NCBI GenBank assembly: GCA_029946105.1
Contig: JAQSDW010000121.1
Span: 1-33,837 of the forward strand
DNA from: Reyranella sp.
GTDB lineage: Bacteria > Pseudomonadota > Alphaproteobacteria > Reyranellales > Reyranellaceae
DNA length: 33,837 bases
Direction: 5' to 3'
Part shown: positions 24,234 through 32,172 of the stretch, piece by piece
Numbering within the stretch: the first letter of the stretch is position 1
How the letters are laid out: each line of letters opens with the position of its first letter
Translations under genes and position numbers: made by a program
Notes under the pieces: model-generated
The model's input: the letters and a program-made list of their open reading frames with translations, nothing else
Database searches by the model: none
What the model was told of the DNA's origin: nothing

Positions 24234-25583
24234 ATGACCGCCGTTCCTGTAACTGCCGAAATCGCCAAGCGGGCCGCCCGCCTCGCCTGGAACGACCTGC
24301 CGGATGATCTGGTCGAGCGTACCAAGCAGTGCCTGCTCGACTGGTTTGCCGTTACCGTCGCCGGCGCCCAGGAGGAACTCACCGATATCCTGGTGGCCGA
24401 GGCGCTGGAAGACGGTGCCAAGGGACCGGCAACCCTGGTCGGTCGTTCGGAACGCGTGTTGCCCTCGGCGGCAACCCTGATTAACGGCGCCGCCAGCCAC
24501 GCGCTCGACTATGACGACGTCAATTTCTCCATGGGTGGCCATCCGACGGTGACAGTCGTCCCCGCCCTGCTGGCGCTCGGCGAGCAGACCAGAGCTTCCG
24601 GAAGGCTGTTCATCGAGAGCTTTGTCGCCGGCTACGAGACGTCGGGCCGGGTCGGCCGCCTCGTGTCACCCAGCCATTACCAGAAAGGCTTCCACGTCAC
24701 CGGCACGGTCGGCTCCTTCTCGGCTACTGCCGCCGCAGGCCGCATGCTGGGCCTCGACGACAAGCAGCTCGCCGTGGCTTTCGGCATTGCCGCCACCCAG
24801 GCGGCGGGCCTGAAATCCAACTTCGGCACCATGTGCAAGCCCCTCCACGCCGGCACCGCATCGGAGCACGGATTGCGCGCAGCGCGGCTGGCGGCCAAGG
24901 GTTTTACCGCGCGCGGCGATTCTCTGGAATGCGACCAGGGCTTCGCCAGCTCACAGAGCGACCACATGAATGCCGATGCCGCGCTGGGCGAGCCGCCGGC
25001 CGGCTGGCATCTTCGCAACAACCTCTTCAAATATCACGCCGCCTGCTACCTGACGCACGCGCCCATCGAATGCGCCAAGGAGATCCGGCTCAAGAGCAAC
25101 TTCCCGCCCGAACGGGTGCGGAAGATCATGCTGCGCATCGATTCGGGCTCCGACAAGGTTTGCAACATCGCCCATCCGACGACCGGCCTCGAAGCCAAGT
25201 TCTCGCTGCGCCAGACCATCGCCATGGCGCTGACCGGCGTCGATACCGCGAACCTCGACTCTTTCAATGACGCCGTGACACAGGACCCACGCATCCGGGC
25301 CTTGCGCGAAAAGGTCGACATCGACTTCAAGCCGAACTGGGCCCACTCGCTGGCCGAGATGGCGATCCAGCTCGACGACGGCACCACCATCGAGGCTACG
25401 CACGACTCGGGCATCCCCTGGGCCGACGTCGCCAGGCAGCGCCAGGCGATCGACGCCAAGTACGAGAGCCTCGTCACGCCGATCCTGGGCGCCGTCGGTG
25501 CCCGACGCCTGCACGATATGATCGAGCGCATCGACAGCCTCACCGACGTGGGCGAACTCGCCCGCGCTTCAGCAAAGAGCTAG
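24234..25583 (+). CDS. MmgE/PrpD family protein (2-methylcitrate dehydratase / cis-aconitate decarboxylase family)
   Basis: The 449-residue protein carries the conserved family blocks: SHALDYDDVN (89-97), GFHVTGTVGSFSATAAAG (152-169, His154), NFGTMCKPLHAGTASEHGL (196-214, Lys202 and His205) and KYHAACYLTHAP (266-277, Lys266). These positions match the active-site region of PrpD and of itaconate-forming cis-aconitate decarboxylase (IRG1), from memory. ATG 24234 has an ideal AAGGAGG; the frame open from 23832 overlaps the methyltransferase. It stands at the head of a MaoC, acyl-CoA dehydrogenase, CoA-transferase and lyase run. Pseudomonas itaconate loci carry a PrpD-like gene of this kind. The exact reaction (isomerase, dehydratase or decarboxylase on a C5/C6 acid) is open. 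Confidence 0.9.
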   Translation: MTAVPVTAEIAKRAARLAWNDLPDDLVERTKQCLLDWFAVTVAGAQEELTDILVAEALEDGAKGPATLVGRSERVLPSAATLINGAASHALDYDDVNFSMGGHPTVTVVPALLALGEQTRASGRLFIESFVAGYETSGRVGRLVSPSHYQKGFHVTGTVGSFSATAAAGRMLGLDDKQLAVAFGIAATQAAGLKSNFGTMCKPLHAGTASEHGLRAARLAAKGFTARGDSLECDQGFASSQSDHMNADAALGEPPAGWHLRNNLFKYHAACYLTHAPIECAKEIRLKSNFPPERVRKIMLRIDSGSDKVCNIAHPTTGLEAKFSLRQTIAMALTGVDTANLDSFNDAVTQDPRIRALREKVDIDFKPNWAHSLAEMAIQLDDGTTIEATHDSGIPWADVARQRQAIDAKYESLVTPILGAVGARRLHDMIERIDSLTDVGELARASAKS

Positions 25584-25593
25584 CGGAGACAGA

Positions 25594-26079
25594 ATGTCGG
25601 AGGATTTCAGGGCCCGCGCCCGGCTGGTGCCGAAGGGCAACCGCTACGAGGATTTCGAGGTCGGGCGCGTCTTCAGGCACCATTGGGGCCGCACCATCAC
25701 CGAGTCGGAAAGCACCCTCTTCTCGACGCTGACGCTGCACTTCAATCCGCACTACTTCAACGCCGCCTACGCCAGTGCCCATGGCCACCCCGGCATCGTC
25801 GCCAACCCGCTGCTGGTCTTCACCACGGTCTTTGGCCTCACGGTCGAGGATCTGAGCGAAGGCGGCGGGCCATTCCTCGGCGTCAACGAACTCACCTATC
25901 ACCTGTCCGTCTATCCAGGCGATTCGCTGCGTGCCGAATCGGTGGTGCTCGACCGCCGCGTCTCGGACTCGCACAAGGGGTTCGGGATCGTCACCTGGCA
26001 CTCCAAGGGCTTTAACCAGCGCGAAGAACTCGCCATCGACTTTAAACGCACCAACCTCGTGCGCCTCAGGAATCCGTAA
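25594..26079 (+). CDS. MaoC-like hot-dog hydratase family protein, first copy
   Basis: The 161-residue single hot-dog domain begins RYEDFEVGRVFRHHWGRTITESE, typical of MaoC-like hydratases acting on CoA esters. In R-hydratases the active-site segment is D-x-N-P-x-H; here it reads H49-F-N-P-H-Y54, keeping Asn-Pro but with His for Asp and Tyr for His. The later PGIVANPLLVF matches the usual glycine-rich helix start. It is either an atypical hydratase or a non-catalytic partner of the second MaoC encoded at 27241. GCGGAGA precedes the ATG. The gene ends one base before the acyl-CoA dehydrogenase start, so translation is coupled. Confidence 0.82.
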   Translation: MSEDFRARARLVPKGNRYEDFEVGRVFRHHWGRTITESESTLFSTLTLHFNPHYFNAAYASAHGHPGIVANPLLVFTTVFGLTVEDLSEGGGPFLGVNELTYHLSVYPGDSLRAESVVLDRRVSDSHKGFGIVTWHSKGFNQREELAIDFKRTNLVRLRNP

Positions 26080-26080
26080 G

Positions 26081-27241
26081 ATGCCGTACATCACCGAAGA
26101 ACGCCGCATGATCCAGGAGCAGGCGCGCGAGTTCACGCTGAACGAAGTCCTGCCCGTCGCCAACAAGCTCGACCCCGAGAAGGGCGAGATCCCGATGGAC
26201 CTCCGCGACAAGATGGCGGAGCTCGGCTATTTCGGCATTCTCATTCCGGAGAAATACGGTGGCCTTGGCCTCGGTTACTTCGAGTACTGCCTCGTCACCG
26301 AGGAGCTGTCGCGCGGCTGGATGAGCGTGGCGTCCCTGATCGCGCGCGGCAACAGCCTGATCGGCTCGCACATGATGAGCGAGGAGCAGAAGGGCCGCTA
26401 CCTCTCGCGCATGGCCAAGGGCGAGTTCCTGGGCGCCTTCTCCATGTCGGAACCCAATGCGGGCTCGGACATCTCCAACATTTCCTGTCGCGCCAAAAAA
26501 GAAGGGGCGAGCTGGCTGATCAGCGGCAACAAGTACTGGTGCACCTTCGCCGACGGCGCCGACTTTATGATCATCATCGCGCGAACCTCGGAGGCTCCTC
26601 CCGGCAAGCGCCACATGGGCCTCACCATGTTCTTCCTCGAGAAGAAGCGTGGCGAGCTACCGCCGGGCTGCAGCGGCGCGCCCATTCCCAAGATCGGCTA
26701 TTTCGGCTGGAAGACCTTTGAACTGGCCTTCGACAATTGCCGGGTACCGGCCGAAAACGTGATCGGCGAGGAAGGCCATGCCTTCTACTACGCCACCTCG
26801 GGCCTTGAAGGAGCGCGCGCCCACACCGCAGCCCGCGCCATCGGTCTCGCCCAGGGCGCGCTCGACGATTCGATCGCCTATGCCAACGACCGCAAGCAGT
26901 TCGGCCGTTCGATCTCCGACTTCCAGGCCATCCGCTTCAAGATCGCCGACATGGCGACGCAGATCGAGGCGGCGCGCCAGCTCAACTATTTCGTCTGCGA
27001 GCAGATCGACACCGGCCAGCGCTGCGACAAGGAAGCTTCCATGGTGAAGCTCTTCGCCTCGGAGATGGCCGAGCGTGTGTGCAGCGAGGGCATCCAGATC
27101 CACGGCGGCGCGGGCTACACCACGCTTCACGCCGTCGAGCGATATTGGCGCGACGCCCGTCTCACCAAGATCTTCGAGGGCACCTCGGAGATCCAGAAGC
27201 GCATCATCTCCGATCGCCTGCTCGGCCGCGGGAGGAACTGA
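26081..27241 (+). CDS. Acyl-CoA dehydrogenase
   Basis: The 386-residue flavoprotein has the family blocks SMSEPNAGSD (121-130), GNKYWCTFADGADFMIIIART (149-169), RKQFGRSISDFQAIRFKIADM (271-291) and IHGGAGYTTLHAVERYWRDAR (340-360). The C-terminal IFEGTSEIQ holds the usual catalytic glutamate (about Glu366), so alpha,beta-dehydrogenation of an acyl-CoA is expected. The ATG at 26081 is used rather than the longer frame from 25931, which overlaps the MaoC gene. Flanked by MaoC genes and followed by a CoA-transferase and a citramalyl-CoA-lyase-like gene, it may oxidise a branched dicarboxylyl-CoA such as methylsuccinyl-CoA. That is inference. Confidence 0.93.
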   Translation: MPYITEERRMIQEQAREFTLNEVLPVANKLDPEKGEIPMDLRDKMAELGYFGILIPEKYGGLGLGYFEYCLVTEELSRGWMSVASLIARGNSLIGSHMMSEEQKGRYLSRMAKGEFLGAFSMSEPNAGSDISNISCRAKKEGASWLISGNKYWCTFADGADFMIIIARTSEAPPGKRHMGLTMFFLEKKRGELPPGCSGAPIPKIGYFGWKTFELAFDNCRVPAENVIGEEGHAFYYATSGLEGARAHTAARAIGLAQGALDDSIAYANDRKQFGRSISDFQAIRFKIADMATQIEAARQLNYFVCEQIDTGQRCDKEASMVKLFASEMAERVCSEGIQIHGGAGYTTLHAVERYWRDARLTKIFEGTSEIQKRIISDRLLGRGRN

Positions 27242-27720
27242 TGAAAGTCTCCGCACTAACCGGCAAGACCAACTACTTCGAAGATTTCAAGGTCGGCGAG
27301 GTGATGAAGCACGCGCGCGGCAAGACCGTGGAGCCGATGGAGCAGGTCTGGATCACCAACGTGACCATGAACACCGCCGAGGCGCACTTCAACGAGCACC
27401 TCACCAAGTCGACGCCCTACGGGCAGCGCCTGGGCTTCGGCGGCGTCACCATCTCGATGTGCATCGGCCTTGCCGCCGAGGACACGGCCGAGAATGCACT
27501 GATGGAACTGGGCATGGACAAGATCCGACTCAAAGGCCCGCTCCATCACGGCGACACGCTTTATTGCTACAGCGAGGTGCTGGAGAAGACCGACGCCAAG
27601 CAGCCCGACGCCGGCATCGTCCGCTTCAAGCATTATGGCGTGAATCAGGACGACAAGCACATCTTCGAGGGTGAACGCACCGTGCTGATCAAGCGGCGCA
27701 GTCACTGGGGAGAGAAGTGA
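27241..27720 (+). CDS. MaoC-like hot-dog hydratase family protein, second copy
   Basis: The 159-residue single hot-dog protein opens KTNYFEDFKVGEVMKHARGKTVEP, parallel to the first MaoC at 25594. Its active-site segment reads N44-T-A-E-A-H49-F-N, so the catalytic histidine position is kept while the acidic residue is Asn. Mesaconyl-, itaconyl- and beta-methylmalyl-CoA hydratases belong to this broad family. The ATG shares one base with the acyl-CoA dehydrogenase stop (TGATG), and GGGAGGA lies upstream. It may be the active hydratase, or half of a heteromer with the first copy. Confidence 0.85.
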   Translation: MKVSALTGKTNYFEDFKVGEVMKHARGKTVEPMEQVWITNVTMNTAEAHFNEHLTKSTPYGQRLGFGGVTISMCIGLAAEDTAENALMELGMDKIRLKGPLHHGDTLYCYSEVLEKTDAKQPDAGIVRFKHYGVNQDDKHIFEGERTVLIKRRSHWGEK

Positions 27721-27724
27721 TTTT

Positions 27725-27811
27725 CAGAGGAGCGCGCCACTCCAGTGGCGCTCATGATCATGAAGCGCCACTTCAGGGCGGAGGCTACTCCGCCCGCAGT
27801 GGCGCGCTCCC
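27725..27811 (+). promoter_or_regulatory. Structured three-way-junction leader before CoA-transferase start
   Basis: The 91-base gap holds a nearly fully paired element. An outer stem of 13 perfect pairs (27729-27741 with 27798-27810) encloses two hairpins: 9 pairs (27744-27752 with 27764-27772, its apex being the palindrome CATGATCATG) and 8 pairs (27776-27783 with 27788-27795, loop GCTA). The octamer AGTGGCGC occurs twice and its complement twice, in alternating order, so an alternative fold exists. The next gene's ATG follows one base after the outer arm and has no adjacent ribosome binding site. The SD-like AGAGGAG (27726-27732) lies at the far side of the element. No T-run follows. It could instead be a copy of a dispersed palindromic repeat. 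Confidence 0.75.
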
Positions 27812-29032
27812 ATGACCGAAGTCCTCGGCGCTCTCGACAGCGTGAAAATCGTCGATCTCACCCAGATGCTGGCCGGCCCCTTTTGCACGATGCTTCTGGC
27901 CGACCAGGGGGCGGAGATCATCAAGGTCGAGCCGCTCGACGGCGATCACACCCGCATCATCGGCCCCTATCATGCCGACGACTCGCTCAAGGCATTCGGC
28001 GGCTACTTCGCCTCGGTGAACCGCAACAAGAGGTCGATCGCCATCGACCTCAAGCGACCTGAGGGCCGCGATCTCGTGATGCGCCTCTGCGACGGCGCCG
28101 ACGCCGTGGTCGAGAATTACCGCGGTGGCGTCATGGATCGCCTCGGACTGAGCTACGAGGCACTGCACGAGCGTTGCCCAAAGCTGGTCTATGCGACCAT
28201 TCGCGGTTTCGGCGACTGGCGCACCGGACGCAGCCCCTACACCGACTGGCCTGCCTACGACGTGGTGTCCCAGGCCTTCGGTGGCATCATGGCGATCACT
28301 GGCCCCGACAAGACCACGCCGATGAAAGTCGGTCCCGGCATCGGCGATCTGATGCCCGCCACCATGTGCGCCTTCGGAATCGTGAGCGCCGTCTTCCGGG
28401 CGCACAAGACCGGTAAGGGCCAGTTCGTCGACGTCGGCATGGTCGACGCGATCCTGTCGCTCTGCGAGCGCATCGTGCACCAGCATGCCTATACCGGCGG
28501 TGTGCCGACACCGGAGGGCAACCATCATCCCCTGCTCTGCCCCTTCGGCATGTTCCCGGCCAAGGACGGCTTCATCACCATCGCCGCCCACGCCGATGCC
28601 CATTGGCCGATCCTCTGCCGGCTGATCGGCAAGCCGGAGCTCGGCACCGACCCGCGGCTGGCCAATGTCCAGGATCGTCGGGCCAATCAGGACGAGATCA
28701 TCGCCGTCGTGTCGGCCTTCACCAGCCGGCACACCAAGAAGGAACTGCTGGCCCATTTCGGCGGCCAGGTGCCGTTCGCGCCGGTGAACGACGTGCGCGA
28801 CGTCTTCAGCGATCCGCACTTTGCTGCCCGCGACATGATCGTCTCGGTGCCCCATCCCGGCCTCGACCACGAGACCCGGGTGGCCGGCGTGGCGATCAAG
28901 ATGACCGAGACCCCCGGCCGCGTGCGCCATCGCGCCCCCTTGCTGGGGGAGCATACGGACCGCTATCTGACCGAACTTGGCCTCGATGGCGCGGAAATTG
29001 CCCGCCTGAGAGCTGAAAAGATCGTTGCCTGA
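27812..29032 (+). CDS. CaiB/BaiF family CoA-transferase, dicarboxylate-pathway copy
   Basis: The 406-residue class III CoA-transferase has VKIVDLTQMLAGPFCTMLLAD near the N-terminus, VNRNKRSIAIDLKRPEG (69-85), VVENYRGGVMDRLG and the catalytic aspartate in GPGIGDLMPA (Asp179). Downstream it shows CPFGMFPAKDGFITIAAH and an APVNDVRDVFSDPHF block. In itaconate, mesaconate and succinate pathways such enzymes transfer CoA from succinyl- or acyl-CoA to a C5 dicarboxylate, which fits the lyase gene immediately after (11-base gap). The ATG at 27812 directly follows the three-way-junction element and lacks a contiguous Shine-Dalgarno; no better in-frame start was found. Confidence 0.93.
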   Translation: MTEVLGALDSVKIVDLTQMLAGPFCTMLLADQGAEIIKVEPLDGDHTRIIGPYHADDSLKAFGGYFASVNRNKRSIAIDLKRPEGRDLVMRLCDGADAVVENYRGGVMDRLGLSYEALHERCPKLVYATIRGFGDWRTGRSPYTDWPAYDVVSQAFGGIMAITGPDKTTPMKVGPGIGDLMPATMCAFGIVSAVFRAHKTGKGQFVDVGMVDAILSLCERIVHQHAYTGGVPTPEGNHHPLLCPFGMFPAKDGFITIAAHADAHWPILCRLIGKPELGTDPRLANVQDRRANQDEIIAVVSAFTSRHTKKELLAHFGGQVPFAPVNDVRDVFSDPHFAARDMIVSVPHPGLDHETRVAGVAIKMTETPGRVRHRAPLLGEHTDRYLTELGLDGAEIARLRAEKIVA

Positions 29033-29043
29033 GGAGATTTGAC

Positions 29044-29961
29044 ATGACCGACCGCCCTCCCCGCCGCCCGCGCCGCGTCCAGCTCTCGACGCCCGGTTCC
29101 AGCGAAAAGATGATCCAGAAGGCGTCCGAGTCGAAGGCCGACCATGTCTTCCTCGACCTCGAGGACGCCGTCGCGCCCAGCCAGAAGCGCGACGCCCGCA
29201 AGAAGATCATCGAGGGCCTGAAAACGCTCAACTGGAAGGGCAAGACGCGCTGCGTCCGCATCAACGACCTCACCACCGAGTATGCCTACGAAGACATCAT
29301 CGAGATCGTCGAGGGCGCCGGCGAGCATCTCGACACCATCATGATGACCAAGGTCATGACGCCGGCCGACGTGCTGTTCGCCGACAAGCTGCTGTTCCAA
29401 ATGGAAAAGAAGCTGAAGCTCAGGCGCCGCATCGGTCTCGAAGCGCTGATCGAGGAAGTCGAGGGCATGCAGAACGTCGATGCCATCGCCAAGAGCACGC
29501 CGCGTCTGGAGTGCCTGGTGTTCGGCATGGGTGACTTCTCGGCCTCGATGGGCGTCACCAACAAGAATGTCGGCGAGAACGACGGCTACCCGGGCGACAT
29601 CTGGCACTATGCCCGCTTCCGACTGATCATGGCCTGCCGCGCCGCTGGCATCGACCCGGTCGATGGTCCCTTCGCCGACTTCAAGAACCCCGATGTCTAT
29701 CGAGAAGAGTGCAAGCGCTCGATGATTCTGGGCTGCGTCGGCAAGTGGGCGATCCACCCCTCCCAGATCGAGGTCGCGCTCGACGTCTATTCGCCCAAGC
29801 CCGAGGACATCGCCCGCGCCCGCATGCTCGAGAAGGCCTATGCCGAGGCCGAAGCCAAGGGCCTGGGCGCCATCAATGTCGACGGCATCATGGTCGACGT
29901 GGCCTCGATCCGCATCCTGCGCAACACCATCCTGAACAAGGCCGACCTCTACGAGATGTAG
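29044..29961 (+). CDS. HpcH/HpaI-CitE family lyase (malyl-/citramalyl-CoA lyase-like)
   Basis: The 305-residue TIM-barrel lyase has LSTPGSSEKMIQKA (14-27), FLDLEDAVAPSQK (36-48), VRIND (71-75), an IEEVEGMQ block (136-143) with acidic metal ligand, GMGDFSASMG (161-170) and KWAIHPSQI near 236-244. This is the CitE-like, Mg-dependent family that cleaves L-malyl-CoA, beta-methylmalyl-CoA or citramalyl-CoA into acetyl- or propionyl-CoA and glyoxylate or pyruvate. Directly behind a CaiB CoA-transferase and MaoC hydratases, citramalyl- or methylmalyl-CoA lysis is the likely step. The gene follows the CoA-transferase after 11 bases (GGAGATTTGAC before ATG). Confidence 0.9.
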   Translation: MTDRPPRRPRRVQLSTPGSSEKMIQKASESKADHVFLDLEDAVAPSQKRDARKKIIEGLKTLNWKGKTRCVRINDLTTEYAYEDIIEIVEGAGEHLDTIMMTKVMTPADVLFADKLLFQMEKKLKLRRRIGLEALIEEVEGMQNVDAIAKSTPRLECLVFGMGDFSASMGVTNKNVGENDGYPGDIWHYARFRLIMACRAAGIDPVDGPFADFKNPDVYREECKRSMILGCVGKWAIHPSQIEVALDVYSPKPEDIARARMLEKAYAEAEAKGLGAINVDGIMVDVASIRILRNTILNKADLYEM

Positions 29962-29976
29962 GGCCGGCCTGTCGTC

Positions 29977-31155
29977 ATGAAGCGCGCGATCATCCCGGTG
30001 GCCAGCATGCTGGCCATCCAGGTAATGATCTCGATTTCAGTGCTCTCGCTCTCGGTGATGATGCCGGCCGTCGCCCGGGATCTGGCGATCGATCCCAAGC
30101 TGGTCGGCGTCTTCACCGCCATCATCTATGCCGTCGCGGCCGTGATGGCGTTGGTGGCCGCCGGGCCGATCGTGCGGCTGGGCGCCGTGCGCGTTTGTCA
30201 GGCAGCGCTTCTCTTCGCCGCTATCGGCCTCGCCCTCAATTCGATGGCTTTGGTCGCCGCGACCGTCGTGGCCGTTGCCTTCATCGGCGCCGCCCAAGGC
30301 CCGATCAACCCGGCGTCCGCGCATGTGCTGGCCCAGCGCGTGCCGCGGGAATGGTTCGGAATGGTGTTCTCCATCAAGCAGACCGGCGTGCCGATCGGCT
30401 TCGCCCTGGCGGGACTCATTTTTCCCTTTCTGCTGGGTTGGGTCGGATGGCAGGGCGCGAGCTTGGTCGCGGCCGGTGCGGCGGTCCTCGCCGCCCTCCT
30501 GATCGAGCCGCTGCGCTCAAGTCTCGACGTGGTCGCGACCGCGGGGCAACCGCAGGCCGGCATTTTGCGTTCCGTTCGTTTCGTGCTGGCGCACCCGCAG
30601 CTCCGGGTCCTGGGCTGGTCCGCCTTCGTCTACGTGATCGCCCAACACACCTTCACCTTCTACCTCGTGACCTACCTTTATGAGCATTGCGGCCTGACCA
30701 TTGCGCGTGCCGGCTTTGTGCTGGCGGCCTCACAACTCGTCGGCACAGTTGTGCGCCTGTTGAGTGGCGGCATGGGCGACCGGGTACCGCGCATGAAGCT
30801 GCTGGGCTGGACCGGCGTGCTAATGACCGTGGGCTGCATCGCCACCGGCCTGCTCGAGGCCGATACGCCGTTCTGGCTGATCACCCTGGTGGTCGTGGCC
30901 TATGGCGCGGTCGTCATCAGCTGGAACGGCACCTCGCAGGCGGAATTCGCCCACCTCGCCCCACCCGGCGAGGCCGCGGCTGTCGCCGCCGTGCAGACCG
31001 CCCTCGCCTTTTCCGGTGCGGTGTTCGGGCCGCCGATCTTTGCCCTGATCGCTGCCGTCGCCAGCTATCGCATGGCCTTCTTCTTCGTGGCGGTCTGTGT
31101 GCTTATCGCGGCCGTCTGGCAGATCGCGGCAGCGCGACGGCCGCTCGCCGCCTAG
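29977..31155 (+). CDS. MFS transporter
   Basis: The 392-residue membrane protein has twelve hydrophobic spans in two halves. It carries the MFS loop 2-3 region in degenerate form (AAGPIVRLGAVRVC), FSIKQTGVPIGFALAG in the fourth/fifth-span area and SGGMGDRVPRMKLLGW as the equivalent loop of the second half. It starts 15 bases after the lyase stop, so it is probably the uptake (or efflux) carrier of the C5-acid cluster, replacing the TRAP carrier seen in Pseudomonas loci. Its TAG stop overlaps the TctC gene stop on the other strand through the shared CTAG. Substrate not deducible. Confidence 0.88.
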   Translation: MKRAIIPVASMLAIQVMISISVLSLSVMMPAVARDLAIDPKLVGVFTAIIYAVAAVMALVAAGPIVRLGAVRVCQAALLFAAIGLALNSMALVAATVVAVAFIGAAQGPINPASAHVLAQRVPREWFGMVFSIKQTGVPIGFALAGLIFPFLLGWVGWQGASLVAAGAAVLAALLIEPLRSSLDVVATAGQPQAGILRSVRFVLAHPQLRVLGWSAFVYVIAQHTFTFYLVTYLYEHCGLTIARAGFVLAASQLVGTVVRLLSGGMGDRVPRMKLLGWTGVLMTVGCIATGLLEADTPFWLITLVVVAYGAVVISWNGTSQAEFAHLAPPGEAAAVAAVQTALAFSGAVFGPPIFALIAAVASYRMAFFFVAVCVLIAAVWQIAAARRPLAA

Positions 31156-32105
31156 GGTTCCTTCATCCCGGCGACCGAAACGACCTCGCCCCACTTCCGA
31201 ATTTCGTTCTCCTGGAACGCAGCCAACTCTTCGGGAGAGCCGGGAAAGACGACGCCCAGGGTCGTACGCATCAGGTTGCCGTAGGCCTCCGAAAGGACCG
31301 CCTCGCGGATCAGCCGATTGAGCTTGTCGATGATCGGTCGAGGTGTGCCGGCCGGGACATAGGCCGCGTTCCAAGGCTGCGACTCGTAGCCCGGCACGCC
31401 ACTCTCCGCGACGGTCGGGTATTGTTCCAGTCCGGGATAGCGCTGCGGACTGGTGACGGCGATGCCACGCGCTCGTCCGTCACGCACGGGCGGCAGGCCG
31501 GTCGTGAAATCGCAGAAAATTACGTCAATGCGGTCACCCAGAAGGTCAGCAACGACCTGCGGTTGGGTCTTGTAGGGAACGCCGAGCAGATCGACCTTGG
31601 CCATGATCTTGAACAACTCGGCGGCGCCGCGGCTCGAGCCGTTGCCGCTCCCGAACGTCAGCTTGCCTGGTTGGGTGCGGGCAAACGCGATGAGTTCGGC
31701 GACCGACTTTATCGGCAAGTCGTTGCGCACCATGACGATCTGGGCACCGCGCGACAGGCCGCTGATCGGAGCGAAACTCTTCACCGGATCGTAGCTCAAG
31801 GTCTTGTAGACGTGCTGGTTGATCGCCTGGGTCGTCTGTGTCGTCACGAAGACCGTGTAGCCGTCGGGCGCCGCCGTGGCGGCCGCCTGGGCGCCGATCT
31901 GGCCTTCGGCGCCCGCCCTGTTTTCGACGACCACGCTCTGGCCGGTGCGGTTCGATATTTCGGAAGCAATGACACGCGCCACCGTGTCCGTCGCCGTTCC
32001 CGGCCCGAACGGCGCAATGATCCGAATGGGCCGGTTCGGGTAATCCTGCGCGACGGCAGGCATCGCCAACGTTATTCCGACAAGCAGACTTATGATGAAT
32101 CGCAT
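31152..32105 (-). CDS. TctC/Bug-family tripartite tricarboxylate receptor
   Basis: The 317-residue exported receptor has a signal peptide (MRFIISLLVGITLAMPAVA, then QDYP) followed by the Bug-family opening YPNRPIRIIAPFGPGTATDTVARV. Later it has VVENRAGAEGQIGAQAAA, KLTFGSGNGSS and YPTVAESGVPGYES. Bug proteins bind small carboxylic acids or amides, sometimes for signalling rather than transport. No TctA or TctB gene is present in the window. Transcribed alone and divergent from the dipeptide-type receptor gene, it is probably an orphan receptor of this acid-utilisation locus. The ribosome site is weak. Confidence 0.92.
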   Translation of the reverse strand: MRFIISLLVGITLAMPAVAQDYPNRPIRIIAPFGPGTATDTVARVIASEISNRTGQSVVVENRAGAEGQIGAQAAATAAPDGYTVFVTTQTTQAINQHVYKTLSYDPVKSFAPISGLSRGAQIVMVRNDLPIKSVAELIAFARTQPGKLTFGSGNGSSRGAAELFKIMAKVDLLGVPYKTQPQVVADLLGDRIDVIFCDFTTGLPPVRDGRARGIAVTSPQRYPGLEQYPTVAESGVPGYESQPWNAAYVPAGTPRPIIDKLNRLIREAVLSEAYGNLMRTTLGVVFPGSPEELAAFQENEIRKWGEVVSVAGMKEP

Positions 32106-32133
32106 GCCTGCAGCCTACGCCACTCACTGCGAA

Positions 32134-32150
32134 GGTGATAGCGTGTCACC
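32134..32150. promoter_or_regulatory. candidate operator dyad between tctC-like and SBP genes
   Basis: GGTGA and TCACC flank a 7-base centre in a 17-base dyad, located in the 67-base gap between divergent start codons. The position suits a transcription-factor site, but the arms are only five bases and no regulator gene is present in the window. Low-confidence call. Confidence 0.25.
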
Positions 32151-32172
32151 AACGAAGAAGCGGAGGAAACAC

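Noticed and set aside
27745..28062. Possible small protein starting with GTG inside the three-way-junction element
   Set aside because: Runs out of frame into the CoA-transferase gene, has no ribosome site and is arginine-rich like other shadow frames.
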